Assembly: GCF_002845985.1 (NCBI RefSeq)
Contig: NZ_PDFK01000002.1
Span: forward strand, 868,001 to 932,000
Direction of reading: 5' to 3'
Source of the DNA: Lysinibacillus fusiformis
Lineage (GTDB): Bacteria; Bacillota; Bacilli; Bacillales_A; Planococcaceae
DNA length: 64,000 nt
A program made the translations under genes and the position numbers. The notes beneath the pieces are model-generated. The model did not search any database, was not told the DNA's origin, and saw only the letters and a list, made by a program, of their open reading frames with translations. Within the stretch, counting starts at the first letter, position 1. The number at the start of each line of letters is the position of its first letter. Shown here piece by piece: positions 29,343 to 39,398 of this stretch.

Positions 29343-29906
29343 GTGATGGCTTTGTCAGAGGAATTATATACACAAAAAGAAGCGATGCTTTATAGTCAAA
29401 GAATCGCACAGTTATCTAAAGCGCTATGGAAAGCGGTAGAAAAAGATTGGCAACAATGGATTAAACCTTATGATCTAAATATTAATGAACACCATATTTT
29501 ATGGATTTCATATCATTTAAAAGGAGCATCCATTTCAGATGTAGCAAAATTTGGCGTGATGCACGTTTCTACCGCATTTAATTTCTCCAAAAAGTTAGAA
29601 GAGCGTGGCTTCCTTAAATTTTCGAAGCGTGATGACGACAAACGTAATACTTACGTGGAGCTAACTGAAACTGGGACAGAACTCATTATAGAGATGAATA
29701 AAAACTACCATAATACGTATCATTCCGTATTAGAAGGATCACTAGCATTAAAAGATCTATATGGCCGTTTCCCAGATTTTTTAGATGTGATGGCTGTTAT
29801 TCGTAATATTTATGGTGAGGATTTCATCGATATTTTCGAACGTTCCTTCCAACATTTCCGCGATTCCTTTGACACACTAGAAGAACGCACACCTGTAAAA
29901 GGATAA
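29343..29906 (+). CDS. hpr: MarR-type transition-state regulator Hpr/ScoC
   Basis: A 187-residue MarR-family regulator closely matching ScoC (Hpr), the repressor of extracellular protease and sporulation genes. [24 protein letters not shown] (about 36-59) and the DNA-binding [28 protein letters not shown] region (about 68-98) are the recognisable core. Start could be GTG 29343, ATG 29346 or TTG 29352; AGGTG at 29341-29345 spaces best with the TTG. The C-terminus is shorter than the B. subtilis protein (about 203 residues). Confidence 0.93.
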   Translation: MMALSEELYTQKEAMLYSQRIAQLSKALWKAVEKDWQQWIKPYDLNINEHHILWISYHLKGASISDVAKFGVMHVSTAFNFSKKLEERGFLKFSKRDDDKRNTYVELTETGTELIIEMNKNYHNTYHSVLEGSLALKDLYGRFPDFLDVMAVIRNIYGEDFIDIFERSFQHFRDSFDTLEERTPVKG

Positions 29907-30001
29907 GACGAAGCTTCAAACTGCACAAAATTTTTCCTGCCCTTATTTATTAGTTGAACATAATGAGGTATACTACTGTTCATTCAGGAATAAATCATGT
30001 G

Positions 30002-30039
30002 AAAGGAGGTATTTCAGAAATATTTCTGAAATACCTCCT
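30002..30039 (+). terminator. Strong terminator after hpr
   Basis: A 19-bp near-continuous palindrome (AAAGGAGGTATTTCAGAAA and its complement) followed by TTTTTC. It lies about 95 nt after the hpr stop. Confidence 0.85.
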
Positions 30040-30111
30040 TTTTCTTGCATTCTAACATCATTCAATTTACATTAAATAGGACACTTCCTATTTCGGAGTT
30101 GATACTAAGCC

Positions 30112-30657
30112 ATGCATTGTTGGAAAATTTTAAATCTAGAACATCATTACGGTACTACGCGTATTATTATAATGAGTGTTATTACCTTTTTGTCGGTCTT
30201 TTCTGTTTCGTATGTATTGTTTAATTTATTCAACGAGGAGCATTATACAGATCGTTTATTCTGGCTCTTTGTCATAGCAGCCTTAACACTTTATCCAGTT
30301 CATAAATTTTTACATTTTCTGGCACTATACGATTTACGCCAGCATTTAAAATTGCGTGTACGTACTCAATTTTATATAATTCCAGTTTTACACATGCGTA
30401 TTCGTGAGCCTTTATCAAAAAATCGTTACATCTTAGCATTACTTACGCCTTTTATCATTCTAAACACAAGTATTATAATAGGAACTTGGCTTTTACCGGC
30501 ATACACACATTATGGTACATTGCTGCTAGCCTATCATTGTAGTCTATGTTTGATTGATATCCTTTACGTGAAATACCTTTTGCACTCACCTAAAAATTCG
30601 CAAATAGAGGAAACACCTAAAGGTTATGAAATTTTAGTTCCACCAACCGTTCACTAA
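30112..30657 (+). CDS. DUF3267-like membrane protein
   Basis: A 181-residue protein with hydrophobic segments at about 18-40, 52-75, 105-128 and 137-160. HKFLHFLAL (about 63-71) sits where DUF3267 putative zincins carry HExxH, but the Glu is Lys, so peptidase activity is doubtful. A weak CGGAG ribosome site lies upstream of the ATG. It occupies the place of yhaJ between hpr and prsA in B. subtilis; equivalence is inferred from position and general look. Confidence 0.7.
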   Translation: MHCWKILNLEHHYGTTRIIIMSVITFLSVFSVSYVLFNLFNEEHYTDRLFWLFVIAALTLYPVHKFLHFLALYDLRQHLKLRVRTQFYIIPVLHMRIREPLSKNRYILALLTPFIILNTSIIIGTWLLPAYTHYGTLLLAYHCSLCLIDILYVKYLLHSPKNSQIEETPKGYEILVPPTVH

Positions 30658-30726
30658 ATGCTTGTACTTGTTTTTTAATGACGTTCTTTGTTATGCTATT
30701 ACTATTGAAAGAGGGGAGGAATAGAC

Positions 30727-30912
30727 TTGCTATTAATGATTGTAGTTCTATTCTCGGTATTCTATTTATTTCAAATTAACCGCATGACATATGCTCTATG
30801 CATGCGACGTGAAATTCCCGAAGAAAACCAACCAAAAATATTCCGAACTATAAATATACTTATTACCATATTACTTGTCTCATTCTATATTGAAATTTTA
30901 TATGCAGTATAA
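30727..30912 (+). CDS. Small membrane protein
   Basis: 61 residues with two hydrophobic segments (about 1-17 and 40-59) separated by a charged loop (CMRREIPEENQPK). TTG start with GAGGGGAGG ideally placed 8 nt upstream, which supports it as a real gene. It is not recognised; position resembles the small gene between yhaJ and prsA in B. subtilis. Confidence 0.65.
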   Translation: MLLMIVVLFSVFYLFQINRMTYALCMRREIPEENQPKIFRTINILITILLVSFYIEILYAV

Positions 30913-30914
30913 CA

Positions 30915-31022
30915 GTACATCCGCGCCCGTCCGCACGCTCGAAGAATAAGTCGAGCCCCCCATGCAACAACTTTTTCTAACCAAGAAGATTGGTAGTATC
31001 TAAGGCATGCGGCGCGAATGTC
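30915..31022. other. GC-rich structured non-coding element
   Basis: A 108-bp block, GC-rich against its AT-rich surroundings, with near-inverted ends (ACATCCGCGCC at 30917-30927; GGCGCGAATGT at 31011-31021) and an internal hairpin (GCTCGA...TCGAGC). No ORF. It could be a small RNA or a miniature repeat. Confidence 0.4.
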
Positions 31023-31035
31023 TAACATTGTTAAG

Positions 31036-31065
31036 AAAAGCTAAGAGTTAGAGCTCTTAGCTTTT
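31036..31065 (-). terminator. Terminator of the YjcZ mini-gene
   Basis: AAAAGCTAAGAG (31036-31047) pairs with CTCTTAGCTTTT (31054-31065); 12 bp, usable in both directions. Confidence 0.85.
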
Positions 31066-31079
31066 CGCTGTTTTATTAA

Positions 31080-31184
31080 TTAGTATAGGAACGCTGCACC
31101 AACGATAATTAATAAAATAAATAACACAACTAATAAAGCAAAGCCTGAGCCGTAGCCACCGCCACCGTATCCTCCGTTGCCCAT
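31080..31184 (-). CDS. YjcZ-family sporulation mini-protein
   Basis: A 34-residue protein reading MGNGGYGGGGYGSGF followed by one hydrophobic helix ending AAFLY. This Gly/Tyr head plus single membrane segment is the signature of the YjcZ family, sporulation-associated membrane peptides common in Bacillales. GAAAGGGGGTGAAGTT precedes the ATG. It is divergent from prsA and has its own terminator. Confidence 0.88.
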   Translation of the reverse strand: MGNGGYGGGGYGSGFALLVVLFILLIIVGAAFLY

Positions 31185-31282
31185 AACTTCACCCCCTTTC
31201 TTTTCTATATCCTATGCGCTTCAAAATTTGAAATATAGGCAATACTCAAGGGGGAACCATTTTGTTTTTAAAACGTTTATGT

Positions 31283-31288
31283 TATAGT
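31283..31288 (+). promoter_or_regulatory. Extended -10 of the prsA promoter
   Basis: TGTTATAGT (TG at 31280-31281, TATAGT at 31283-31288) is an extended -10 element about 40 nt before the prsA start; the -35 is weak. Confidence 0.45.
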
Positions 31289-31327
31289 AAAAAATGGACG
31301 AAACCATGTTAGGAGAGAATATCCACT

Positions 31328-32308
31328 ATGAAAAAGACAGTTTTATCTTTAACTCTAGCTGCATCTGTATTAGCGCTTGGTGCTTGTAGCGGCGGAGACA
31401 GCAAAGCCATCGTTACTTCTAAAGTGGGCGATATTTCAGTAGCTGATTTTAATGAAAAGGCAAAAGCTTTAACAGGCTCATATGTAATGCAACAATTGGT
31501 GACTGAAAAAGTTTTAGCTGACAAATATGAAGTAACAGATAAAGAAATTAAAGAAGCTTATGACACAACAGCTTCACAATTTGGTGAAGGCTTTACACAA
31601 GCACTTGCTGAAAGTGGCTTAACAGAACAGGGCTTTAAAGATTCTTTACGTGTTCAACTTCTTCAAGAGAAAGCTTTAAAAGATCAAGCAATTAAAGAAG
31701 AAGATGTGAAAAAATACTACGAGCAAATGAAAACAGAACTTAATGGTCGTCATATTTTAGTAGCAGATGAAAAAACAGCTAAAGAAGTCATTGAAAAAAT
31801 TAAGGGCGGCGCTAAGTTTGAGGATGTAGCAAAAGAGTACTCAACAGATACAGGTTCTGCTCAAAAAGGTGGAGAGCTTGGATGGTTCTCTGTTGGTGCA
31901 ATGGTAGATGAATTTAACGATGCTGCTTACGCTCTTGAATTAAATACATTGAGTGAGCCAGTAAAATCTAGCTTTGGTTATCATGTAATTGAAATTACGG
32001 AGAAGCGTGATGTAAAAGATGTCGGTGCATTTAAAGATGAAGAAGAAAACATTCGTTCAACAATGTTAAATAAACTAAACCAAACAGGTGAAGCTCAAGC
32101 TATTCTAAAAGATATCATTGCAAAAATGGCTAAAGATGCGAATGTTAAAACATCTGATAAAGATTTAAAAGATTCACTAGAATTCTTCACAACAACAAGT
32201 GAAGAACAGGCAAAAGCAGCTGAAGAAGCAGCTAAAAAAGCAGAAGACAAAGCTGCTAAAGAAGATTCTGAAGACAAAGCAGAAGATACGGACAAGGAAT
32301 CTAAATAA
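31328..32308 (+). CDS. prsA: Foldase lipoprotein PrsA
   Basis: A 326-residue lipoprotein peptidyl-prolyl isomerase that folds secreted proteins outside the membrane. Lipobox LALGAC gives Cys20. The parvulin domain (about 134-225) shows GRHILVADEKTA, EYSTDTGSAQKGGELGWFSVGAMV and FGYHVIEI. The C-terminal ~40 residues are a highly charged Lys/Glu/Ala tail. Upstream hpr and downstream yhaM match the B. subtilis context. Confidence 0.95.
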   Translation: MKKTVLSLTLAASVLALGACSGGDSKAIVTSKVGDISVADFNEKAKALTGSYVMQQLVTEKVLADKYEVTDKEIKEAYDTTASQFGEGFTQALAESGLTEQGFKDSLRVQLLQEKALKDQAIKEEDVKKYYEQMKTELNGRHILVADEKTAKEVIEKIKGGAKFEDVAKEYSTDTGSAQKGGELGWFSVGAMVDEFNDAAYALELNTLSEPVKSSFGYHVIEITEKRDVKDVGAFKDEEENIRSTMLNKLNQTGEAQAILKDIIAKMAKDANVKTSDKDLKDSLEFFTTTSEEQAKAAEEAAKKAEDKAAKEDSEDKAEDTDKESK

Positions 32309-32349
32309 TCGAGGGAATATTGTTTATCAATTGAACAATATCCACAACC

Positions 32350-32383
32350 AAAAGGAGCATCTGACAAATCAGATGCTCCTTTT
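32350..32383 (+). terminator. Bidirectional terminator between prsA and the chemoreceptor gene
   Basis: AAAAGGAGCATCTG (32350-32363) pairs perfectly with CAGATGCTCCTTTT (32370-32383), between convergent genes. Confidence 0.9.
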
Positions 32384-32390
32384 TCCTTCT

Positions 32391-33695
32391 CTATTTCACT
32401 TTAAATTGGCTAATTTCAGCTTGTAAGTCATTTGACATCGTTTGAAGGACATTTGCCGCGCTCGCAATTTCCTCATTAGAAGTACTTTGTTGCTCTATGG
32501 ATAAAGCAATATGCTGCATACCTGAAGATGTGCCATTCGCCATACCTACAATTTCTTTTACAGCAGAATCTGTTTGGCTTGCCTTCTCATTAACGCGCCA
32601 TACGATATCCGTAACTTCCGTTGTACGTTGGCTAATCTGTTGTACATATTCCACAATATTTTTAAAGGCATCACCTGTCTGTTCAACAGCCTCTCGTCCT
32701 TCATCTACATATTGTGTGCCACTATTAATAGCGAAAACAGCACCGGAAGTTTGGTTTAATATATCATCCACTAGTGTTCGAATATTGTCAGCAGCTTTCC
32801 CAGATTCCTCTGCCAATTTTCTAACTTCATCCGCAACAACCGCGAAGCCTTTTCCAGCCTCTCCTGCTCGAGCCGCCTCAATAGATGCATTCAATGCAAG
32901 CAGGTTTGTTTGATCGGTAATGCTTGTAATTAACGAGACAATCGTACTAATTTCCTTTGATTTTTCACCTAAAGCATTTACAACTTCTGTTGATTGGTGA
33001 ACAGAATCATTAATCGTATTCATTTTATCAATCGTTTGCTCAATTAGCTGTAAACCTAAATCAGCCTTTTGATTTGTTTCATTCGCTATATCTGCAACAG
33101 CCTGTACAGCAGAAGATGCATGGTCCATATCTTTGGAAATTAGATTAGCGGATTCAGATAAAAGGTCCATTTGCTTCAATTGTCCTTCCGCACTGGAAAC
33201 AATATCTCCAATAGCATCAGAAATGGTTTCAACCGTGTGACTACTTTGCTCTGTAATCGCTGTAAATTCCTTTGTATAAGTCGAGACATCCGCAGATGCT
33301 TTATTCGTCTTTTCAATAACCGTGCCAATTTGCTCTAACATATGATTAAATTCAGTGGATAATTGTCCAATTTCATCTTTGAAACGGTCGTCAATGCGTA
33401 CCGTTAAATCACCATCAGCCGCCTGTGTCATAGCCTTTAATACACGCTTTACACGTTTTAGGACGATATATCTCGTACATAACGAAATAATGACTGTACC
33501 AATAAATAACGAAATAAACGTATTAATGGCAACACCTGCACTGCCGTTTAAATGTACTACTTTTTCAAATTGATGACTAACAAATTCTGAGATATGCGAG
33601 CTAATAAATAAACTTATACCTATAGCTAGTATCATTTTGAAAATTAAACTTTTCCAAAACTTAATTTCCCGTGAAAAAAGTCCCTCTGTTTCCAT
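32391..33695 (-). CDS. Methyl-accepting chemotaxis protein with minimal external loop
   Basis: A 434-residue chemoreceptor. Two helices (about 16-32 and 54-72) are separated by only about 20 residues, so there is no periplasmic-type sensor domain. HAMP (about 73-125) and a full MCP signalling domain follow, with the hairpin tip LALNASIEAARAGEAGKGFAVVADEVRKLAEES. It probably senses membrane or cytoplasmic signals, or works with a partner. It is inserted between prsA and yhaM compared with B. subtilis. Confidence 0.9.
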   Translation of the reverse strand: METEGLFSREIKFWKSLIFKMILAIGISLFISSHISEFVSHQFEKVVHLNGSAGVAINTFISLFIGTVIISLCTRYIVLKRVKRVLKAMTQAADGDLTVRIDDRFKDEIGQLSTEFNHMLEQIGTVIEKTNKASADVSTYTKEFTAITEQSSHTVETISDAIGDIVSSAEGQLKQMDLLSESANLISKDMDHASSAVQAVADIANETNQKADLGLQLIEQTIDKMNTINDSVHQSTEVVNALGEKSKEISTIVSLITSITDQTNLLALNASIEAARAGEAGKGFAVVADEVRKLAEESGKAADNIRTLVDDILNQTSGAVFAINSGTQYVDEGREAVEQTGDAFKNIVEYVQQISQRTTEVTDIVWRVNEKASQTDSAVKEIVGMANGTSSGMQHIALSIEQQSTSNEEIASAANVLQTMSNDLQAEISQFKVK

Positions 33696-33878
33696 TGCTC
33701 TTCCCCATTCCTATCATTTCTCTCTTTATTCTAAAATAAATACTAGCATTGGTACAATAGTTAGGTACTAAAATTACACATATGCATATTTAGACTTATC
33801 GAAATCAGTATAGGTTAGTTAATAAGCAACATCAATTATCAATTTCTCAACAGGTTAGGGGCTTAATCATATTACTTT

Positions 33879-34814
33879 TTAAATAGTAGGCTTATAGAAT
33901 GAACGATTATCAAGTGGGAAAAGCCGCTCAGTAAATTCACCTGGTGTCGTTTTCCCTAATGCTCTTGTTAGCATGTTCATCTTCGCGTCTATATTATCAA
34001 TATAATGTAAGATTTCCGCTTCTTGAAGCATCGGTTTTTTCGGACTCCCCCACTCTTCTTTCCCATGGTGAGACAATACCATATGCTGCAACAGCATAAC
34101 TTCTTCGCCTTCAATTTCTAGCTCACTTGCAATTTTGGCAATTTCATTCACCATAATGGTAATGTGACCTAATAAATTGCCCTCCACTGTATACATCGTG
34201 GCAACAGGCCCAGACAACTCCACAACCTTGCCAATATCATGCAAAATAATGCCTGCATATAACAGGTCACGATTAAGTGTTGGATATAAATCAGCAATGG
34301 CTTTTCCTAGTTTGAGCATGGACACCATATGATCTAATAAACCAGACGCATAGTCATGATGGTTTTTAGTTGCTGCCGGAAAAACTAAGATGGCATCATA
34401 ATGTTTTTTAATAGCCGCTCTTGTAATACGTGAGATATTTGGATTTTTAATATCAAAGAAAAATTGTGTCAATTCTTCATACAATTGTTCTTTTGGTGTT
34501 GCAGAGGATGGTACTAAATCATCGATCGCAATACCTTCCTCTGGCTTGGCAACACGAATAGATTTGATACGCAATTGATTCTTTCCTCTATAGTCGTGAA
34601 TCTCTCCACCTACACGTACAATGGCCTCAGCATGATACATTTTTTCATGATCCTCATTTGTATCCCAGAGCTTTGCCTCAATATCTCCACTTTTATCTTG
34701 TAGTAATAGCGACATAAATGGCTTTCCAACGGTTGTAACACCTTTTGTCGCTTGTTTTATTAATAAAAATTGATCAACTGCTTCTCCAACTTGGAGCGTC
34801 GTAATCCCTTTCAT
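33879..34814 (-). CDS. yhaM: 3'-5' exoribonuclease YhaM
   Basis: A 311-residue protein with an N-terminal OB-fold (about 10-90) and an HD phosphohydrolase domain (about 160-285: [43 protein letters not shown]). YhaM degrades RNA 3'-5' with Mn2+. The ATG overlaps the yhaN stop (ATGA), with AAAGGGGAG upstream, so it is coupled to yhaN. Confidence 0.95.
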   Translation of the reverse strand: MKGITTLQVGEAVDQFLLIKQATKGVTTVGKPFMSLLLQDKSGDIEAKLWDTNEDHEKMYHAEAIVRVGGEIHDYRGKNQLRIKSIRVAKPEEGIAIDDLVPSSATPKEQLYEELTQFFFDIKNPNISRITRAAIKKHYDAILVFPAATKNHHDYASGLLDHMVSMLKLGKAIADLYPTLNRDLLYAGIILHDIGKVVELSGPVATMYTVEGNLLGHITIMVNEIAKIASELEIEGEEVMLLQHMVLSHHGKEEWGSPKKPMLQEAEILHYIDNIDAKMNMLTRALGKTTPGEFTERLFPLDNRSFYKPTI

Positions 34815-37699
34815 GTTGACGCCACTCCCCTTTCATTTGCTAATGCTCCTATATCGACAATTTGCTCTTTCTGCCAATGTTTGAGCATTGTATCATGACA
34901 AGTAAAATATAAAATTTGACGTTCATATCCTACTTCTTTCATTAATTGTACCATTTTGTTTGTACGGTTTCGATCAAAATGGACAAATGGATCGTCCATA
35001 ATAATTGGAAATGGAGCAGTGCTCACTAGTGTTTTTGCAAGGGCCAGACGTAATGCAATATAGGCTTGTTCTTTGGTAGCCTGAGATAATTCAGCCATTT
35101 GATAACGTAATCCTGCTACATCTTGTGCAACAAAATAACCTTCATCATGAATCGAAAGTTTATCGTATCTTCCCCCTGTTAGTAAACGGAAAATCGCATT
35201 CACCTCCACAAGGACATGAGGTAATTTTTCTTCACGTAGGCGGAATAATGTTTCGTGAATGGCTGTCGCAACAGCTTTTTTAGTTGCCCATTGCTCAATC
35301 AGCTGCTGCAATTCTGCTTTCTCCTGCTCAAACTGTTGTAGCAATTGCCCATACTTTTCATCATTTAATAGCTGATCTTTTTCAATGAGCAAAGCAGCAC
35401 GTTGCGCAAGACATTGGTCGATCGCTAGCTGCGTTGAATTTTGCTCTTGTTCTAAAACATGTATGTCCTCGTTAACAGTGTCCTCCACTAGACTCTCTCG
35501 CTGTGGAAGATTGAGTGAGGCGAGTTGAGCCTGAACCGTTTGTAACTCTGTCATGATGTTTTTTTGCTGCTCAAATTGCTCATACATTTCATAATAAGCC
35601 TGCTCGTTTGGAACTTGTGCTTCATTCAATAGCTCAGCCATTTCAGTTGTATAACGGTCCAGTTTTGATTGCCCACCATCCATTTTTATCTTCAGGCCAG
35701 CTAGCTGTTCTTTTGTTTGCTGTACTTGCTGTTGATGTTGTTGTGCTTCAAGGTAGGCTGTCCGTAAATACATATATATTTCCTGTTCATTATAGGCTCC
35801 CTCTAAAACCTGTTGAAGCTGTTTATAAATATGCTGCTTTTCTTTTTGAACTTCTTGCATAAGGCTTAGGGTACTATTTTTTTTAGCTGCTAGCTCTTGC
35901 ACACTCCGAATACGCATAAATAATTCGGGCATTAACGTTCTGGCGATTGTTCCCTGTAATCGATAACGTTTTAAAAAATGCTGGAGTGTGTGAGTGGCTT
36001 CTTCACTCTCTATCTCAGCCTGTTGAATTTTATATTCAAGAGAAGCGTATTGCTGCTCCTTCTCCTTTTGCTGTTCATTGACGTGTACCCAACGATCTTC
36101 ATATCTTTGCTTCTTTAATAGCACCGCTTGTACCGTCATTTCCTCCTGCTCTAACTCTCGAAGAAGGGAACTATGCTCTTTACTAGTAGGCTCATCCGCT
36201 TGTTTAACATATCGGATAAATAACAGAGTCAGCAATGATAAAACAGCTCCGATAATGGTCGCAACTATGTTTTTTTCAAATACACCATAAATCAATGACA
36301 ATAAACCGATTAGCAGTACAAGCCAGCTAAAATAATGAGGTTGCTTTTGTTTACTACGTTGCGATTTGGCCGCACGTAATTGCTCAAGCTTACGCTTTTG
36401 TTGGGGCCACTGTGCTAAAATATGTTCTTCTTCATTTGTTAATGACTCTTGCATGAGCCGTTGCTTTTGTTTGGCAATTGTCTCTAATTCTAGATGGACT
36501 TGCTCTAGTGAGCGTAGATGAAACTTTAGCTCGTCCTCTGCCTCCTCCAATTTACTTAATTGAAGCTGAAATTGTTGTTCCTGCTGGAGTGAAACCGTTT
36601 CTTCGAGAAGATTCTCCTGTGCCTCTGTCTCGAGTACGCCTAATAAACGAAACTGTGCTTTTATTTCTTGCTCAAACATAAAGAGATCATCATGTAAATT
36701 TTGCTCCTTCACCATCAGCTGATGCCACGTTGCCTCTTTTTGCATAAGACGAGCCATTTCATTGACTGTATGCTCATCCGCTATGGTAAGTACTTGATCT
36801 TGTAATGTTTGATATTGCTCCTTTAATTGCATTAGCTGCTGGCTTTCGTGTAATAGACGATCCTTTAATTGCTCATAGCGTCTTATACCTTCTGGCGGAA
36901 ACTGTACATGTTGATAATTGACCAGTGTCTGCTGTAAAATCTGTTGCTGTTTGAGGAGAGGTAGTGCCTGCTTTTGAATCGTTAACTGCTGCCATTGTTG
37001 TTGCAGCAGTTTTTGCGTACTATAAAGCTTTTCTAGATTATGCTCAAGTAGTTGTAATTGCTTTAATTTGTCCTCAAATGTTAGAATCTTTCCCTGCTCC
37101 TGTTTAATCGTACGCTCAAGCTGCTTTAATTGCTCAACCTTTTGATTAATCACGGGTACTTTACCTGTTTTTTTAAACAGCTCATTTGCCTCTTTCTCCA
37201 TCTTCTTTTCAAGAGCTGATAAATGTTGAACCCCTGTTGTGCCAGAGGCTAGTAGCAAATGGGTTAGCTCCTCCTCTGACATTTTTTCAATGCCCTGTAG
37301 CTCATGCAATGAAAATGAAAAAATGGATTCAAAGGACGTTCTAGAATACCCATATAAAAGCTTAGTTAATAGTTCCTCGTGTCCCGTTGTTCCATCCTCT
37401 AGATAAACAGAAACATCGCCCGCTGCCTTTCCTTTCACACGTTCAATAGTGCACTGGCCATAAATAGGATGCACGAGTGTGAGCTGACCACCATATTTCG
37501 TCGAAACTTTTGGTTCATATTTGCGCTGTGTCTGCTGCCGTATGGGGAAACCAAAGAGCATTTGTAGTATAAACTGCTGAATCGTCGTCTTTCCTGCTTC
37601 ATTTAATCCATAAAAAATAGTGACATCCTCATTTAAGGAAATGGTGATGTTTTCATGCTTACCAAAGCCATATATTTGGATTTTTTGTATAGTCAGCAT
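34811..37699 (-). CDS. yhaN: SbcC-like AAA ATPase YhaN
   Basis: 962 residues from the ATG at 37699, preceded by AAAGGGCG; a longer in-frame reading to 37744 lies inside yhaO. N-terminal P-loop GLNEAGKTT (about 31-39), a long Gln/Glu/Leu-rich coiled coil (about 165-830) broken by two hydrophobic segments near 455-490 ([31 protein letters not shown]), and a C-terminal ABC signature [19 protein letters not shown] with Walker [13 protein letters not shown]. This is a Rad50/SbcC-type ATPase, partner of the YhaO nuclease. The mid-coil membrane hairpin distinguishes it from classic SbcC. Confidence 0.92.
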   Translation of the reverse strand: MLTIQKIQIYGFGKHENITISLNEDVTIFYGLNEAGKTTIQQFILQMLFGFPIRQQTQRKYEPKVSTKYGGQLTLVHPIYGQCTIERVKGKAAGDVSVYLEDGTTGHEELLTKLLYGYSRTSFESIFSFSLHELQGIEKMSEEELTHLLLASGTTGVQHLSALEKKMEKEANELFKKTGKVPVINQKVEQLKQLERTIKQEQGKILTFEDKLKQLQLLEHNLEKLYSTQKLLQQQWQQLTIQKQALPLLKQQQILQQTLVNYQHVQFPPEGIRRYEQLKDRLLHESQQLMQLKEQYQTLQDQVLTIADEHTVNEMARLMQKEATWHQLMVKEQNLHDDLFMFEQEIKAQFRLLGVLETEAQENLLEETVSLQQEQQFQLQLSKLEEAEDELKFHLRSLEQVHLELETIAKQKQRLMQESLTNEEEHILAQWPQQKRKLEQLRAAKSQRSKQKQPHYFSWLVLLIGLLSLIYGVFEKNIVATIIGAVLSLLTLLFIRYVKQADEPTSKEHSSLLRELEQEEMTVQAVLLKKQRYEDRWVHVNEQQKEKEQQYASLEYKIQQAEIESEEATHTLQHFLKRYRLQGTIARTLMPELFMRIRSVQELAAKKNSTLSLMQEVQKEKQHIYKQLQQVLEGAYNEQEIYMYLRTAYLEAQQHQQQVQQTKEQLAGLKIKMDGGQSKLDRYTTEMAELLNEAQVPNEQAYYEMYEQFEQQKNIMTELQTVQAQLASLNLPQRESLVEDTVNEDIHVLEQEQNSTQLAIDQCLAQRAALLIEKDQLLNDEKYGQLLQQFEQEKAELQQLIEQWATKKAVATAIHETLFRLREEKLPHVLVEVNAIFRLLTGGRYDKLSIHDEGYFVAQDVAGLRYQMAELSQATKEQAYIALRLALAKTLVSTAPFPIIMDDPFVHFDRNRTNKMVQLMKEVGYERQILYFTCHDTMLKHWQKEQIVDIGALANERGVAST

Positions 37700-37703
37700 G
37701 TGA

Positions 37704-38918
37704 TCACGCCCTTTGAATTTCTTCTGCCAATAATGCCTGTGCATTTTGCGTTAAGTTTTCAATATCCTTGTCACTTAGTGGCTCTATCAGCCTTGCACCA
37801 CCAGCATATTGGTATAAATCTTTTAGAATATCTTTCCATTCATTACTGTCCCACTGCTCCATTAAGCTGACAACGGATTGAGTTGCTGCTGTCTGCTCAT
37901 AAAGACTTGCTGTCTTCTGCAATACCAACTTTTGTACCCAACACATCGGCTCAATGCCTTCCTCCGTCTCTCGCACAGTATCTAACCATGCATCTACAGT
38001 TGCGTGTGCAAATAAAGCTTCCGTTTGTTCATCAATGTTTTGCAGGTGAAGCTCAACTACTGATGCCCCGTACTTCGTCCTATTCGTTGTGATCGCTTCC
38101 GAACATCTTTTTAGTAATTCATTGGCATGTACAACATTCGTACAATCCACTTCTATCGTGTTATAAACGACAGTAGATGTAGGGATAAAATCTAGCTCAT
38201 TCGATGTTTGGGATAACGTCACGTCATAAAAGCCTTTCAGTCCTTGTTCTTTACGATGTCGACTTTGAATATTGCCTGGATAAACAATGGGAGGGTTTTG
38301 ATGTAAAAGCTGTCGTTTATGAATATGTCCCAAAGCCCAATAATGATAGTTCTTTTCTATCAACTGCTGCTTAGTGAAAGGGGCGTAAACATCATGGGTC
38401 GTGTTGCCTGCCTCACTGCCGTGTAGCATACCAATATGAATGGCATGCTGATCCTGTGCAATTGGATAACTTTCAATAACTGATTCCTTTAAATGGCGTT
38501 CATGATAGCTGAAACCATATATATTTACTTGCTGGCCTCGGATTTTTAATTGAACCACGGTCGTTTCCGCTGGTAGTTCATAGACATTGCTTGGCAAAGC
38601 AAAGCGTGTCCAAGTGCCATTTAAATGATCGTGGTTACCATAGCTCACAATTACAGGGATGTTGTGTTGGAAGAGCTTTTCCATTGCATCCTGAAATCTT
38701 CGTTGTGCTTGCAAGCTACGATTTTCACCATCATAAATATCTCCAACAATTAATATAAAATCAGGTTTCTCTTGAATTGCTTTATGGATCATTTTATCGA
38801 ATGCTTCAAAAGTACTCGACCTAATGTTCTTTAAAATGTGCTCAGGTAATCCAAATAAACCTTTAAATGGACTATCTAAATGTAAATCTGCCAAATGAAA
38901 AAAACGAATTGCTGTCAT
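37704..38918 (-). CDS. yhaO: Metallophosphoesterase YhaO (SbcD/Mre11-like)
   Basis: A 404-residue calcineurin-type phosphoesterase. FFHLADLHLDSPF (6-18), LIVGDIYDG, SYGNHDHLNGTW, GMLHGSE and WALGHIHKR carry the metal ligands. Together with YhaN it should form an Mre11-Rad50-like DNA-end-processing complex; the yhaON pair has been linked to DNA repair in B. subtilis. The yhaO-yhaN-yhaM genes form an operon in this order. Confidence 0.93.
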   Translation of the reverse strand: MTAIRFFHLADLHLDSPFKGLFGLPEHILKNIRSSTFEAFDKMIHKAIQEKPDFILIVGDIYDGENRSLQAQRRFQDAMEKLFQHNIPVIVSYGNHDHLNGTWTRFALPSNVYELPAETTVVQLKIRGQQVNIYGFSYHERHLKESVIESYPIAQDQHAIHIGMLHGSEAGNTTHDVYAPFTKQQLIEKNYHYWALGHIHKRQLLHQNPPIVYPGNIQSRHRKEQGLKGFYDVTLSQTSNELDFIPTSTVVYNTIEVDCTNVVHANELLKRCSEAITTNRTKYGASVVELHLQNIDEQTEALFAHATVDAWLDTVRETEEGIEPMCWVQKLVLQKTASLYEQTAATQSVVSLMEQWDSNEWKDILKDLYQYAGGARLIEPLSDKDIENLTQNAQALLAEEIQRA

Positions 38919-39165
38919 CCAATCACCTCAAATAGTAGATAATTATCGCCTCTGTACCGTAATATGTTCACTAAACAAAACCGAATATTTGTTCTATTTT
39001 ATCATAGTTCACGTTTTATGAAAAATGGTATTACATAAAAAACAGCATTGCCTTACTTTTTCCACAATTTTCGTAATTTATCAAAAAATTCACTAGTTTT
39101 ACCGTGAAGTTTATAAATCTTCTATGTATAATAGAAATATATTTAAGTAAAAGGGTGGGGTTTGT

Positions 39166-39351
39166 ATGGAGAATTATCGTTTTACAGCTTTTGAAAAAAC
39201 AGGGGAAACATTATTTGATGAAACTTGGACATTTGAAAATGATGAGGCTGCTAAACTAAACGGACAACAACAAATTGAGGAAAAAGGTGTTGCCGACAAA
39301 ACTCATCGTCTTGTAAACGCTTCGGGTAAATTAATTTTATTCCATGTTTAG
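39166..39351 (+). CDS. YhzD-like small protein
   Basis: A 61-residue protein: beta-rich N-terminus (YRFTAFEKTGETLFDETW), a helix, and C-terminal KTHRLVNASGKLILFH. This pattern recalls the YhzD-like family found in the same B. subtilis neighbourhood (remembered, not checked). AAGGGTGGGG precedes the ATG; TATAAT at 39127-39132 is a likely -10. Function unknown. Confidence 0.75.
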   Translation: MENYRFTAFEKTGETLFDETWTFENDEAAKLNGQQQIEEKGVADKTHRLVNASGKLILFHV

Positions 39352-39356
39352 TGGCT

Positions 39357-39391
39357 AAAAGGCACGTAGTCAATGTTGCTACGCGCCTTTT
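39357..39391 (+). terminator. Bidirectional terminator after the YhzD-like gene
   Basis: AAAAGGCACGTAG (39357-39369) pairs with CTACGCGCCTTTT (39379-39391), one mismatch, between convergent genes. Confidence 0.85.
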
Positions 39392-39398
39392 ATGATTG

